From assembly GCA_963805255.1 (NCBI GenBank), contig CAWDTK010000011.1:372001-436000 (forward strand): DNA of 64,000 nucleotides. Direction: 5' to 3'. Below are positions 8,876 to 18,440 of the stretch, piece after piece. Position 1 is the first letter of the stretch. Each line of letters begins with the position of its first letter. The position numbers and the translations under genes are program-made. Below the pieces are notes generated by a model. The model had not been told where the DNA came from and did no database searches. It worked only from the letters and a program-made list of their open reading frames with translations. This DNA comes from Bog-532 sp963805255. Its GTDB lineage: Bacteria; Actinomycetota; Actinomycetes; Streptosporangiales; Streptosporangiaceae.

Positions 8876-9175
8876 TCAGGCGGCGCACTCCCGGCACACG
8901 AACTGGCCGTTGCGCTCTTCAGCGAGCTGGCTGCGATGGTGCACCAGGAAGCAGCGCGAGCAGGTGAACTCGTCCGCCTGCCGCGGGATCACACGGAAGG
9001 ACAGCTCTTCGTTCGACAAGTCCGCACCGGGCAGCTCGAGTGACTCAGCCACCTCGTCCGGGTCAATGTCGATCGTGCTCGACGATTGATCCATCCGGCG
9101 GGCCTGAAGCTCCTGCAGGCTGTCCTCGGTAAGGTCGTCGTCTGTCTTCCGCGGGCTGTCGTAATCAGTGGCCAT
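8876..9175 (-). CDS. DUF4193 family zinc-ribbon protein
   Basis: 99 residues. The N-terminal half is acidic (KTDDDLTEDSLQEL, then DIDPDEVAESLELPG); the C-terminal half is a zinc ribbon with CSRC and CREC pairs (FTCSRCFLVHHRSQLA, then FVCRECAA). ATG 9175 has GGAGGGGG about 9 bases upstream. It is a highly conserved actinobacterial protein from the dut/DUF3093 neighbourhood. Function not established; a nucleic-acid or RNA-polymerase association would be a guess from the ribbon. Confidence 0.9.
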   Translation of the reverse strand: MATDYDSPRKTDDDLTEDSLQELQARRMDQSSSTIDIDPDEVAESLELPGADLSNEELSFRVIPRQADEFTCSRCFLVHHRSQLAEERNGQFVCRECAA

Positions 9176-9616
9176 GGTGGTTCTTTCCCCCTCCATACGT
9201 TGTGCGCCTCTTCATCGCGCGGGTGTAACGCTCTGGAGGCCGTGGTTGTGCCCAATTCCGGCGGGGAATTCTGACACGTTTGCGCGCCGGGCACACGCAG
9301 CACGGGGAGTGTCGTGCCGTGGAGGGTGTAAGATGCACGGCTCCTCCGTTTCCGCGTGCCCCAGCGACCGGATCCGCCAGGGGCCGGGGTGACCCGCGGA
9401 CGGCGCCGAGTGCCGCCGGAGGGGAAGTGTACCGGCATCTTGTCCCGTTCGAGCCAACGTTCACCGTGAGTTAAACGCGTCGCCGGAACAGTATGCCCCT
9501 GTGTCCCGGATCTCATTCGCGCCCGCTGGTTTCGGCGACGGAACCGGGTTTAGCGGCGAGCGCCGCAGGGGTAGGACTGGCCACGCAAATCAGCGTGTTT
9601 GTCCGGAGGGAGTCGC
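9176..9616. other. Intergenic region between divergent genes
   Basis: About 440 bases holding the 5' regions of the DUF4193 gene (minus) and a small plus-strand gene. I could not place convincing -10/-35 pairs or an RNA element. Short frames inside lack ribosome sites. Confidence 0.35.
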
Positions 9617-9787
9617 ATGAGCGAGTTCACAGCCACACTGCAGCACCGTCTGAGGGAAGCCCACGCCTCCCTACGGGTGGCGCTGGCCACCGGGGACGCT
9701 GACCTCACCGACACCGAGCTTTACGAGATCGAGCACCTGAGGCAGATCGCCGCGGCGCACGGCATCCCCGAAGGCGCCCGCGCCTGA
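9617..9787 (+). CDS. Small hypothetical protein (56 residues)
   Basis: Starts MSEFTATLQH with a strong ribosome site (GGAGGGAG, 4 bases before ATG 9617). The product is charged and predicted helical: an N-terminal helix (LREAHASLRVALATG) and a second (TELYEIEHLRQIAAAHG). No cysteines or membrane segment. The good ribosome site and clean helical pattern argue it is real. Function unknown. Confidence 0.6.
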   Translation: MSEFTATLQHRLREAHASLRVALATGDADLTDTELYEIEHLRQIAAAHGIPEGARA

Positions 9788-9866
9788 CCCCGACGGGCAC
9801 GTCCACGGTGGCGCCGGTGCCTGGCAACTGCGACTGCGGCGACGCCATCGCGGGTAATGACCGGCG

Positions 9867-10839
9867 CTAGGCGTCGCGTTCGGGGTTGAGGGCGGCGAGG
9901 ACAGCGCTGAGTTCCTCGTACAGGCCGGGGCCGGCGCCGACGGTCATGGAGGTGCCCACCGGGCGGCCGGCCAGGCCGGTAACCCGTGCGCCCGCCTCCT
10001 CCGCAATCAGCGCGCCGGCCGCGTAGTCCCAGTAGTTCAGGCCCCGCTCGTAGAACGCGTCCAGCCGGCCGGCCGCCACCGTGCACAGGTCGACCGACGC
10101 CGATCCGCCACGGCGGATGTCCCGGATCTGCGGCAGCAGCGCGGCCACGACCTCGCCCTGCACGCGCCGGCGCCCCGGCAGGTAGCCGAACCCGGTACCC
10201 ACCAGGGCCTGACCGAGCGGGACCCCCCGGTTGCAGCGCAGCCGCAGAGCACCGGCGGGCCCGCCCGCCCAGGGAGACCCGGCGGCCCCCGAAGGCACGG
10301 TCGCCCCGGAAAGCCCGGCGGCCCCCGAAGGCACGGTCCACTCGGAAAGCCCGGCGGCGCTGCCCCGCTCGGCGGTGCTGTGCAGCCAGGCGCCCCGGCC
10401 GCGGACGGCCATGAAGGTCTCGCCGTGCAGCGGGACGGCCACCACACCGGCCACGATCGTGCCCGCGACCTCCGCGGCGATGCTGACCGCCCAGTCCGCC
10501 AGCCCGTAGAGATAGTTGACGGTGCCGTCAAGCGGGTCGACGATCCACCGGACGGCGGCGGGCGAGGACGGGCCCCGGGCCTCCTCCCGACCGGGAGCGC
10601 CGTGGGTCTCACCCCCTTCCTCGCCGAGGATCGCATCACCGGGGCGGGCCGCGCGTATCCGTTCGGTGATGAGCGCCTCGGCGCGGCGGTCCATTTCTGT
10701 CACCACGTCGGTCAGGCTCGAACTTGGTCTCGACGACCTCGGGGCGGCCCCGCGCGCCCTGATCGGCGAGCAGCCGGCCCGCGGCCGCGGCGGCGTCGGC
10801 CGCGAGAGCCAGCAGTTCCGCCGCGCCCGGAGCGCTCAC
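9867..10839 (-). CDS. Inositol monophosphatase family protein, frame broken near 10720
   Basis: Mg2+-dependent phosphatase of the IMPase/FBPase/CysQ superfamily. Metal ligands are seen in GEEGGE and WIVDPLDGTVNY, and the C-terminal motif is NYWDYAAGALIAEEAG. The N-terminal helix (APGAAELLALAADAAAAAG) is read from GTG 10839, which overlaps the ferrochelatase stop as GTGA. Between KFEP and the conserved TDVVTEMDRR one extra base shifts the frame near 10716-10722; removing it gives a standard protein. An insert after residue about 160 carries a Pro/Ser/Gly repeat (WTVPSGAAGLSG type) absent from typical family members. Substrate could be inositol phosphate, NADP or PAP. Confidence 0.82.
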
Positions 10840-12038
10840 GCCACGCCCGCCCCGCGCGGCCCGCTCGCCGTCCCGCCCGGCGGGGCCCCTCCCGGGTCGG
10901 CCGCGCCCGGGTCGGCCGCGCCCGGGTCGGCCGCGCCCGGGTCGGCCGCGCCCGGCTGGGCTCCCGGCCGGGTGCCTCCCGGCCCGGTAAAGACGCAGCA
11001 GCCGGGCGGGCAGGCGTCGGTGGAGGGCCCCAGCCGGCCCAGCGCCGCGCGCGGCGAGCCCTGCGGGCCGAGGCGCTCGCGCACCAGGTCGATGATCATG
11101 GCCCGGAACTGGGGGTGGTACCAGGGGGTCGCCGCCCGGACGACCGGCAGGCCAAGGGCCGCGGCGGTCTCCACCGCCTCGGTGTCGAGGTCGTGCCGCA
11201 CCTCCATGTGGTCGGACACGAACCCGACCGGGATGATCACGGCGGCCGGGGCGCCCGCCTTGGCCAGGTCGCCGAGGTGATCCAGGACGCCGGGTTCCAG
11301 CCACGGCTGGGACGGCGGCCCGCTCCTGCTCTGGTACACCAGGTCCCAGGGATGAGCCCCGGCATCGGTCCGTTCGGCAATGAGAGAGGCCGCCTCGGTG
11401 AGCTCGGCCACGTACCGGCCGCCCGGCTCCGGGGCCCCGTTACCCGGCGGCCCGCTGTGGGCGGCCATGGCCAGCGGCACGCTGTGTGCGGTGAAAACCA
11501 GGTGCGCGCCGTCCCGGACGTCGGCCGGCACGGCGGCCAGCGCCGCCCGCGCGTTCTCGGCGAACGGCTCGACGAATCCGGGGTGGTTGAAGAAGCGGCG
11601 GATCTTGTCGATGCGGGGCGCGCCCGGACCGGCCTGCTCCCGCGCCCGGTCAACGTCGTCCAGGTACTGCCGGCAGCTCGAGAAGGAACTGTAGGCCGAG
11701 GTGGCGAAGGCCAGCGCGTGCCGGACGCCGTCGGCGGCCATCGCGGCCACGGTGCCGGTCAGGTAGGGCTCCCAGTTCCGGTTCCCCCAGTAGATGGGCA
11801 GGTCGAGGCCCGCGGCGCCGAAGTCATCCCGCAGCGCGGCGATGAGGTCCCGGCACTGCTGGTTGATCGGGCTCACGCCGCCGACGGCGTAGTAGTGCTC
11901 CGCGACAGCCTCCAGGCGCTCCGGCGGGATGCCGCGGCCGCGCGTGACGTTCCGCACGAAGGGCATCACATCGTCCGGCCCCTCGGGACCGCCGAACGAG
12001 ACAAGCAGGAACGCGTCGTAATCGGGCATGGTCACCAT
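10836..12038 (-). CDS. hemH: Ferrochelatase (coproporphyrin-type) with repetitive C-terminal tail
   Basis: About 400 residues. Ferrochelatase inserts Fe2+ into a porphyrin; actinobacteria use the coproporphyrin-dependent route, so the product is probably coproheme. Seen: LLVSFGGPEGPDDV, YYAVGGVSPINQQ, FTAHSVPLAM (active-site His), VIIPVGFVSDHMEV with a conserved acidic/His pair, and CPPGCC near residue 350, matching the clustered C-terminal cysteines that hold a 2Fe-2S centre in actinobacterial enzymes. The last 60 residues are a Gly/Ala/Pro/Asp tail containing four GAADP units. Start is ATG 12038 or 12029. The stop overlaps the phosphatase start by four bases. Confidence 0.92.
   Translation of the reverse strand: MVTMPDYDAFLLVSFGGPEGPDDVMPFVRNVTRGRGIPPERLEAVAEHYYAVGGVSPINQQCRDLIAALRDDFGAAGLDLPIYWGNRNWEPYLTGTVAAMAADGVRHALAFATSAYSSFSSCRQYLDDVDRAREQAGPGAPRIDKIRRFFNHPGFVEPFAENARAALAAVPADVRDGAHLVFTAHSVPLAMAAHSGPPGNGAPEPGGRYVAELTEAASLIAERTDAGAHPWDLVYQSRSGPPSQPWLEPGVLDHLGDLAKAGAPAAVIIPVGFVSDHMEVRHDLDTEAVETAAALGLPVVRAATPWYHPQFRAMIIDLVRERLGPQGSPRAALGRLGPSTDACPPGCCVFTGPGGTRPGAQPGAADPGAADPGAADPGAADPGGAPPGGTASGPRGAGVA
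10891..10950. repeat. In-frame 15-base tandem repeat in hemH 3' end
   Basis: Four perfect copies of CCCGGGTCGGCCGCG, coding for the GAADP units of the ferrochelatase tail. Being a multiple of three, copy-number change would not break the frame. Confidence 0.9.
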
Positions 12039-12099
12039 CCAACCAGGTCCGGGCGCCGCGCTCGTCACAGGCGGTCGCGTCGCGGGCGGGCGGGGCCGT

Positions 12100-13304
12100 T
12101 CAGGCGCCCGCGGCGTATTCCCTGGCGATGGCCAGGACCTCGTTGACGTACCAGTCCGCGTGGTTGTAGGCGAAGATCGCGCTGTACAGCGACGAACCGC
12201 CGCTGGCCGCGCCGTTCGCGCACAGCATCCCGGCCGCGCTCGGCACCGCGTCGAACGGGTTCATGATGTTGGGGACGCCGGTGTCCCCGAAACCGTCGAT
12301 CCCCCAGACCTTCCAGGTGGACGGGATGAACTGCATCGGCCCGAGCGCCCCGGCGCTGGACGGGCCGACGTTGGCCCCGTTGCCGCTTTCGACCTCGCCG
12401 ATCGAAGCCAGGACGGTCCAGGACAGCCCCGGGCAGTAGCGGGCCGCCGATTCCTGGTACAGCTGCAGGTAGGTGGTGGGCCGCCCGGTAGGCACCGAGT
12501 TGTCCACCGGCAGCGGGCCGGGCGGGCCGGCCGTCGCCGGCTGGAGGCTGATGACGTGGCTCTGCGCTCCGGTCACCGCGCGGACCTGTGCCACCAACGT
12601 GGCCAGGTTGTCCGCGGGCGCGTTGATCAGCACCGCCAGGTCCGGCACCAGCCCGAGCCGCGCCGCGACGGAGCGGTTCACCACCGCGTCCACACCGGGA
12701 ATGCCGAGGCCAGCCGCCCCGCCGAAGGTGAGCTGCGCCTGGGTCGCCGCGGTGACCGGGTACGAGCGGCCCTGGGCCAGGCCCAGCGTGCGCTGCGCCG
12801 CGGTCGCCGCGACGAACTGGCCGTGCTTCAGCGCCTGCCAGATGGCCTGGTCACCGGCGGCCGCCACCGGCGTCCAGGACCGGAACGGCCCGGGATCGAC
12901 CCCGATCACGTTGGCCGGCTTCCCGCCGATCCGGATCGCGCCGCCGCTGACCACCAGGACGCCGCGGACGCCGCTGAGCTTGCTGATCTTCGGCACGTCG
13001 GAGCTGGGGATCCCGGTCTGGATGACCGCGAGGACATCCGGCACGACGAGCTGGCGGGGCAGCTGCGTGCTGGCCGTGGTCCGGATGGCGGGAACGCTAG
13101 CCCCGCCCTGGGCGGTCGGCGGCAGAGCCGACGCGCCGAACGGCACGCCGATGACGGAGACTCCGGCGGCGCTGGCGGCGTCGGCGGCGCCGGCCGCCTG
13201 GGCGGCGCTGGTCATGCTGGCGCGCCGGTGCCCATGCCCGCAACGGCGCCGAACGAGGCAACGGCGGCCATCACTGACAGCCTGCGCCAGATCACCCTCC
13301 CCAC
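12100..13304 (-). CDS. Secreted lytic transglycosylase (SLT/NlpC-like lysozyme fold), frame shift after signal peptide
   Basis: The C-terminal domain (last about 110 residues) has a transglycosylase fold with catalytic Glu in ASIGEVESGNG, followed by GALGPMQFIPSTWKVWG and AIFAYNHADWYV; it cleaves peptidoglycan glycan strands. About 240 residues of unknown fold precede it. In the main frame no signal peptide exists, but the other frame from GTG 13304 or 13295 encodes an ideal one (basic IWRRLSV, hydrophobic MAAVASFGAVAGMG, then TGAPA). One missing base near 13215 would join it to MTSAAQAAGAAD. I therefore place the true start upstream of the shift. Confidence 0.8.
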
Positions 13305-13342
13305 ACTTGAACAACCTTATCTTGGCATCCCACCGGACGCAG

Positions 13343-13402
13343 CCCCCACCGTGCGCGCCCCCACCGTGCGCGTCCCCACCGTGCGCGTCCCCACCGTGCG
13401 CG
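13343..13402. repeat. Tandem repeat, four 15-base units
   Basis: Four copies of (T/C)CCCCACCGTGCGCG ending exactly at the TGA of the DUF2079 gene. It fills the gap between that gene and the lytic transglycosylase promoter region. Confidence 0.88.
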
Positions 13403-14995
13403 TCAGTAGCAAACATTGGTGTGGATCTTCGGGGCGGGGACGGGGTGGATGAGGGCCTCGCGGGTCCGCGCGTCCGGCGGGCGGTGCAGGACCACGTACC
13501 CGTCGTCGCTGAAGACCAGGCGGTACCCGTGCGCCCGCAGGAAAGACACGTCCTGGGCCTGCTGTGCCGGGGTGCAGAACGGGAAGTCCAGGCCCTTGGT
13601 GTCGGCGACCACCCACGGCGCCCACCGCGGCGTGCCGTCGAGCAGCAGCACGGTGTCCCGTCCCGACAGCCGCGGGCCGAGGTTGCCGGCCGCCGCCACC
13701 TCGACGCCCGACGGCACCCGGGCGGTCGCCTGGTCAGCGGCGCGCATCCGCGCGTTGACCATGTAGTACTTCAGGTGCAGCAACTGGCCGAACGGCGAGA
13801 ACGGGAGGTAGCCGACCGCCGCGACGAACACCACCGCCGCCCAGACGGTGGCCGGCGCCCACCCCCGCGGCAGCCGGAGACGCCCCGCTCGCCAGGCCCG
13901 CCACCGGCGCTGCAGCCGCATCGCGCCGTCGACCGCGGCGAGGAAGAGGATCATCACGATGAAGGCGTTGTACTGGAATTTGGCCTGCCACCACAGCGGG
14001 TATCCGGACGCCAGCATCCGTTCGGCCAGCAGCGGCACCGCCGCGAGGGTCAGTGGGGACGCCAGCGGCAGGAAGCCGAGCGGGATCAGCAGCCCGATCA
14101 TCGTGCGTACCTTCACCCCCGGTGTCACCAGGACGTGCAGCGCGTACAGGGGGCGGGTGACGATGCCGGCAGCTGCGCTCCCGGCGGTGCGGCCGAACTC
14201 GCCGTACGCCCAGTAGAAGCTGGCCGAGCCGCCGAAGGCGGGGATCAGCACCCGGCTGGCCAGCCACGTCGCCGCGACGCCGCCCACCACAAAGGCGAGC
14301 CCGGTCCAGCGTCGCCGGGTCACCAGCAGGTAGCCGCCGAACCCGGCGATGAGCAGGCCCATGTCCTCTTTGACCAGGAGCAGCGCCGCCGCGGCGAGGA
14401 CCGCAGGCAGGCGGCGCCCGGCCTGGAACCGTTCGGCCATCACGGCCGTGAGTACGGGGACGAACGCCACCTCGTGGAAGTCGAACGTGACCGCCGCCAT
14501 GATCGGCAGCGACAGCGCGTACGCCGCGGAGACGAAGTAGGCGCACGGGGCCCCGAGCTGGCGGCGGGTGAACGCCCACAGCGGCGGGATCGCGAGGGCG
14601 AACAGCACCGCCTGCGCGATGAGCAGGGTCGCGGGCCCGTCGTGGATCCAGTACAGCGGCGCGAGCCCGGCCAGGATCGGCGACCAGTGGTCGGACAGCA
14701 GCACGAAGTACGCCGTCCCGCCGTCCGCCACGCCCCGCGCGATCGAGACCGGCGCGCTGAAGTGCGCGTAGCCGCGGACTCCCTGGTCGAAGATGACCAG
14801 GTCGAACGTGCTGGTCAGGAAGCGCCGGAACCGGATGAGCGCGTCAGCGGCGTACATCAGCGCCGCGGCCGCGGTCAGGGCGGCCACCCGGATCGTGGTC
14901 ATCCGCGAACTCGCCGCGGGCGCGGCGTCCTGGCCGGCCGGCCCAGGGCCGCCCGGGCGAGCTTTGGCTCCGTCAGCCTGCGCCGGACTGCTCAC
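13403..14995 (-). CDS. DUF2079 domain-containing membrane protein
   Basis: About 530 residues with 10 or more hydrophobic segments. DUF2079 markers: FDLVIFDQGVRGYAHF near the N-terminus, LLSDHWSPILAGLAPLYW, TFDFHEVAFVP and a lone KEDMGLLIAG segment. The family resembles GT-C glycosyltransferases in topology, and its early acidic motif (FDQG) could play a catalytic role; substrate unknown. GTG 14995 is the likeliest start, as the longer frame is Pro/Ala-rich. A paralogue lies at 36052-37770. Confidence 0.85.
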   Translation of the reverse strand: MSSPAQADGAKARPGGPGPAGQDAAPAASSRMTTIRVAALTAAAALMYAADALIRFRRFLTSTFDLVIFDQGVRGYAHFSAPVSIARGVADGGTAYFVLLSDHWSPILAGLAPLYWIHDGPATLLIAQAVLFALAIPPLWAFTRRQLGAPCAYFVSAAYALSLPIMAAVTFDFHEVAFVPVLTAVMAERFQAGRRLPAVLAAAALLLVKEDMGLLIAGFGGYLLVTRRRWTGLAFVVGGVAATWLASRVLIPAFGGSASFYWAYGEFGRTAGSAAAGIVTRPLYALHVLVTPGVKVRTMIGLLIPLGFLPLASPLTLAAVPLLAERMLASGYPLWWQAKFQYNAFIVMILFLAAVDGAMRLQRRWRAWRAGRLRLPRGWAPATVWAAVVFVAAVGYLPFSPFGQLLHLKYYMVNARMRAADQATARVPSGVEVAAAGNLGPRLSGRDTVLLLDGTPRWAPWVVADTKGLDFPFCTPAQQAQDVSFLRAHGYRLVFSDDGYVVLHRPPDARTREALIHPVPAPKIHTNVCY

Positions 14996-15078
14996 CGCTC
15001 GAAGGGTAGCAGCGGGTTGCCGGCCCGCACCTCCGCCGAGTGCCACCGGGGCGGGAACCGGACGGCTAGTCTCTTACC

Positions 15079-15822
15079 ATGACTCACGAGGGAAGCCGCG
15101 GCCCGGGGTCACCGGGAACCGAGGCGAACCGGCCCCGCCCCCGGCCGCCGACTCAGGCGCCCGGGGGCACCCAGGCCGCGCACGGGCCGGGCCGTCAGCC
15201 CTCCCACGGGGGCGGTGTTCCCGCTCGTGACCGGGAACTGCGCGCCCAGGGACGGGCCACCGTCAAGCGCCTGCTCGAAGCGGGGATGATCGAGTTCGAG
15301 GAACGCGGATTCCACGGCGTCCGGGTCGACGACGTAGTCCGCCGGGCCGGCATCTCGCACGGCACCTTCTACCTTTACTTCTCCAACAAAGAGGACCTGT
15401 TCAAGGCCCTGCTGCTGGACGCGCTGCGCGACATGGAGACCGTCGCCGGCGACTTCCCGATCGTCACCCGGGACGAGACGGGCAAGACCGTGCTGCGACA
15501 CTGGGTGCGGAAATTCTTTGACGTCTACGCCGCGCACGCGACCGTCATCCGCATTCTCAGCCAGGCCGACCTGGTCCCGGAGGAAGTGTACGGAGACGGC
15601 CTGCAGATGCTGTTCAGCATCTCCGAAGCAATGACCACGGGCATGACCGCGGCCACCCGCAGCACCGGGCAGCTGCCCGAGCACGCGGAGCTGACCGCCG
15701 TGGCCTGCCTGATGATGCTGGAGCGGGTGAACTACCTGCTCAGCGCCGAAGTGAAACTCCCCGTCGACGAGATGGCGAACCGCATCGCCGACATCATGTT
15801 CGCGGCATTCGCCCCGGCCTAG
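15079..15822 (+). CDS. TetR/AcrR family transcriptional regulator
   Basis: 247 residues. A disordered Pro/Gly-rich leader (1-50) precedes the HTH (about 65-110: GFHGVRVDDVVRRAGISHGTFYLYFSNKEDLF). The ligand domain follows. The recognition helix is typical. Divergent from the DUF2079 gene with about 80 bases between starts and 97 bases upstream of guaB1 on the same strand. Ligand and targets cannot be inferred. Confidence 0.9.
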   Translation: MTHEGSRGPGSPGTEANRPRPRPPTQAPGGTQAAHGPGRQPSHGGGVPARDRELRAQGRATVKRLLEAGMIEFEERGFHGVRVDDVVRRAGISHGTFYLYFSNKEDLFKALLLDALRDMETVAGDFPIVTRDETGKTVLRHWVRKFFDVYAAHATVIRILSQADLVPEEVYGDGLQMLFSISEAMTTGMTAATRSTGQLPEHAELTAVACLMMLERVNYLLSAEVKLPVDEMANRIADIMFAAFAPA

Positions 15823-15919
15823 CCGCGGGGCAGTGCGGCGCCGCCGGTCCAGCGCGCCGCCACCGGGGCCGGCCCGGCGGCGGCGGTAGCATCCGGCCAT
15901 TACGGGCACAATCTATGAC

Positions 15920-17356
15920 GTGCGATTTATCGGCGAAACGGTCCCGGCCCAGGATCTGACCTACAGCGACGTCTTCATGGTGCCGAACCGGTCGGCGGTA
16001 ACCTCACGGCTCGACGTGGACCTGTCGACGCACGACGGCAGCGGGGCGACCATCCCCCTCATCACGGCGAACATGACCGCGGTCTCCGGCCGGCGGATGG
16101 CCGAGACCGTGGCGCGCCGCGGCGGCCTGGCCGTGCTGCCACAGGACATCCCCGTGGACGTCGTAGCGGACGTGGTCGCCTGGATCAAATCCCGCGACCG
16201 CGTGCACGACACGCCGATCACGCTCGGCCCGTCGGACACCACCGGCGAGGCCCTCAGCCTGCTGCCCAAGCGCGCGCACGGCGCTGTCATCGTCATCGAG
16301 GACGGCAAGCCGGTCGGGGTCGTCACCGAGGCCGACTGCCAGGGCGTGGATCGCTTCACCCAGCTTCGCCAGGTCATGTCGGCGAAGCCGGTGACCGTGC
16401 CCGCCGGAACCGACCCGGAGCAGGCGTTCAACCTGCTGCACGAGGGCCGGCACCGGCTCGCCCCGGTCGTGGACGAAACGGGGCGCTGCGTCGGCATCCT
16501 GACCCGGACCGGGGCGCTGCGCGCCACGCTGTACCGCCCGGCCACCGACAGCGCGGGACGGCTACGGCTGGCCACCGCGATCGGCGTGAACGGCGACCCG
16601 GGCTCGAAGGCGAAAATGCTGCTGGACGCGGGTGCCGACCTGATCGTGGTCGACACCGCCCACGGCCACCAGGAGAAGATGATCTGCGCGCTGCGCCGGG
16701 TCCGGGAGACCTGCCCCGACGCGCTCGTCGTGGCCGGCAACGTCGTCACCGCGGCCGGCGTCGCCGACCTGGTCGAGGCCGGCGCGGACATCATCAAGGT
16801 CGGGGTCGGGCCCGGCGCGATGTGCACGACGCGGATGATGACCGGGGTCGGCCGCCCGCAGTTCAGCGCGGTGCTGGAATGCGCGGCGCAGGCCCGGCGG
16901 CTGGGCGCGCACGTATGGGCCGACGGCGGCGTCCGGCACCCGCGCGACGTGGCACTGGCGCTGGCGGCGGGCGCATCCAGCGTCATGATCGGGTCCTGGT
17001 TCGCCGGGACGTATGAGTCCCCGGGCGACGCCTTCCGCGATGCGGACGGCCGACTGTACAAGGAGAGCTTCGGGATGGCGTCCGCCCGTGCCGTCCGGCA
17101 CCGCAGCGCCCGGGATTCACCGTTCGAACGGGCCCGCAAGGAGATGTTCGAGGAGGGCATCTCCACGGCGCGGATGTACCTCGACCCGGCCCGCCCGGGC
17201 GTGGAGGACCTGATCGACTCGATCATGGCCGGGCTGCGCAGCGCCTGCACCTACGCAGGCGCCCACGACCTGGCGGAGCTCCGGGAGCGGGCGGTCATCG
17301 GCCTGCAGAGCGCGTCCGGCTACAGCGAGGGCATGCCGCTGCCGGCCGGCTGGTAG
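15920..17356 (+). CDS. guaB1: GuaB1 family IMP dehydrogenase-related protein (GMP reductase type)
   Basis: 478 residues. (beta/alpha)8 barrel with two CBS domains inserted at about 95-205. Catalytic Cys lies in GVGPGAMCTTR; phosphate loop ADGGVRHPRDVALAL. The N-terminus YSDVFMVPNRSAVTSRLDVD marks the GuaB1 clade rather than true IMPDH. Mycobacterial GuaB1 has been characterised as a CBS-regulated GMP reductase (GMP to IMP, NADPH); the same role is inferred here in purine salvage. Starts at GTG 15920. Confidence 0.9.
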   Translation: MRFIGETVPAQDLTYSDVFMVPNRSAVTSRLDVDLSTHDGSGATIPLITANMTAVSGRRMAETVARRGGLAVLPQDIPVDVVADVVAWIKSRDRVHDTPITLGPSDTTGEALSLLPKRAHGAVIVIEDGKPVGVVTEADCQGVDRFTQLRQVMSAKPVTVPAGTDPEQAFNLLHEGRHRLAPVVDETGRCVGILTRTGALRATLYRPATDSAGRLRLATAIGVNGDPGSKAKMLLDAGADLIVVDTAHGHQEKMICALRRVRETCPDALVVAGNVVTAAGVADLVEAGADIIKVGVGPGAMCTTRMMTGVGRPQFSAVLECAAQARRLGAHVWADGGVRHPRDVALALAAGASSVMIGSWFAGTYESPGDAFRDADGRLYKESFGMASARAVRHRSARDSPFERARKEMFEEGISTARMYLDPARPGVEDLIDSIMAGLRSACTYAGAHDLAELRERAVIGLQSASGYSEGMPLPAGW

Positions 17357-17417
17357 CGGGGTAGTGCGCTTCAAGGGCCCGGCGGCGGGCGGGGGCTTTG
17401 GGCTCCGCGGGCCTGGC

Positions 17418-18440
17418 CTATGGCCGCGCGCCGGAGCGGTCTTCCGTGTCCAGGGGGTCCGCGTCCAGGGAGTCCGCGTCCAGGGAGTCCGCGTCCAGGG
17501 AGTCCGCACGGATCGCCTCGGCCGGGGAGATCCCCGCCGCCGCGGCGGCGCCGGCGGCCTCGGCGGCTTCCTCGGCTGAGGCCTCGTCCGGATCTTCGGC
17601 CGGGGACAGGTCCAGCAGCGCGGCGTCCACGGTCCCGGCGACCGCCCCGCCCGCGGCGTCGGCTCGTTCCCGGGCCACGGGCGCGGCCGCGGCCGTCGTG
17701 ACCCAGCCGCCGATCCGGTCGGCCAGCGCGGGACGGCACCCGGACTCGGCGTGCCCGAATCCCGGTACCACCCACAGTTCCTTCGGGTCCCGCGCGGCTT
17801 CGTAGAGCTCCAGGGCATGATCCACGGGGAAGTACGGGTCTTTGTCGCCGTGCACGATCAGCAGCGGAGTGGGCGAGATCCGCGCGGCGGCCTGATCGGG
17901 CGGCACGGGGGCCGGATTCCACTGGACCGGGCTGACCCGCGTCTTCGTCAGCATCCTGGTCGCCAGCCGGCCGACGCGATGCTCCACGGCGAAGTGCACG
18001 CGGCGCATCCGTTCCGTCCCCCGGTAATACCAGTGCCCCGGGCCACTCACCGAAACAGCCGCGTCGAGCCCGCCGATCAGCCCGGCGTACCGGACGACGA
18101 CCGACGCGCCCATGGAGAACCCGACGGCCGCGATCCGCTCGTAGCCAAGCTCCCGGGCGTAGCCAACCGCGACGTCAAGGTCCCTGATCTCGCGGTCGCC
18201 CATGGTGGACAGCCCGCCGGAACGCCCGTGCCCGCGGAAGTCGAAGCTCACGACGCCCGCGATCCGGTTGAGCCGGGTCGAGATGCGCCACACCGCGGGC
18301 CGCTGCCAGGACAGCGTGAAGCCGTGTGCCAGCACGATGGCAAGGTCACTTTCCTGCGGGAGATGCAGGGCGTCGATCGGTACGCCATCGTCGGTTACCA
18401 GGGTCGTTGCCGTCGTCACTGGTGTGGCCATATATCCCAT
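17418..18440 (-). CDS. Alpha/beta hydrolase with repetitive acidic tail
   Basis: 340 residues. The hydrolase core has the oxyanion loop HGFTLSW, DFRGHGRSGG, nucleophile elbow GFSMGAS, catalytic Asp near HGDKDPYFPVDHA and His in GFGHAESG. This resembles serine esterases/lipases with a methionine after the nucleophile. After about residue 265 comes an Ala/Glu tail with DSLDA pentapeptides coded by four 15-base repeats (17448-17507). ATG 18440 or 18431. Substrate unknown. Confidence 0.88.
   Translation of the reverse strand: MGYMATPVTTATTLVTDDGVPIDALHLPQESDLAIVLAHGFTLSWQRPAVWRISTRLNRIAGVVSFDFRGHGRSGGLSTMGDREIRDLDVAVGYARELGYERIAAVGFSMGASVVVRYAGLIGGLDAAVSVSGPGHWYYRGTERMRRVHFAVEHRVGRLATRMLTKTRVSPVQWNPAPVPPDQAAARISPTPLLIVHGDKDPYFPVDHALELYEAARDPKELWVVPGFGHAESGCRPALADRIGGWVTTAAAAPVARERADAAGGAVAGTVDAALLDLSPAEDPDEASAEEAAEAAGAAAAAGISPAEAIRADSLDADSLDADSLDADPLDTEDRSGARP
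17448..17507. repeat. In-frame 15-base tandem repeat in hydrolase 3' end
   Basis: Four copies of GTCCAGGGAGTCCGC (first copy with one change), coding on the minus strand for repeated DSLDA units. Confidence 0.88.

Noticed and set aside
10380..12146. Plus-strand 588-residue frame across hemH
   Set aside because: Antisense of ferrochelatase; all real motifs are on the other strand.
12473..15082. 869-residue plus-strand frame
   Set aside because: Antisense shadow of the lytic transglycosylase and DUF2079 genes; no domain or start signal.
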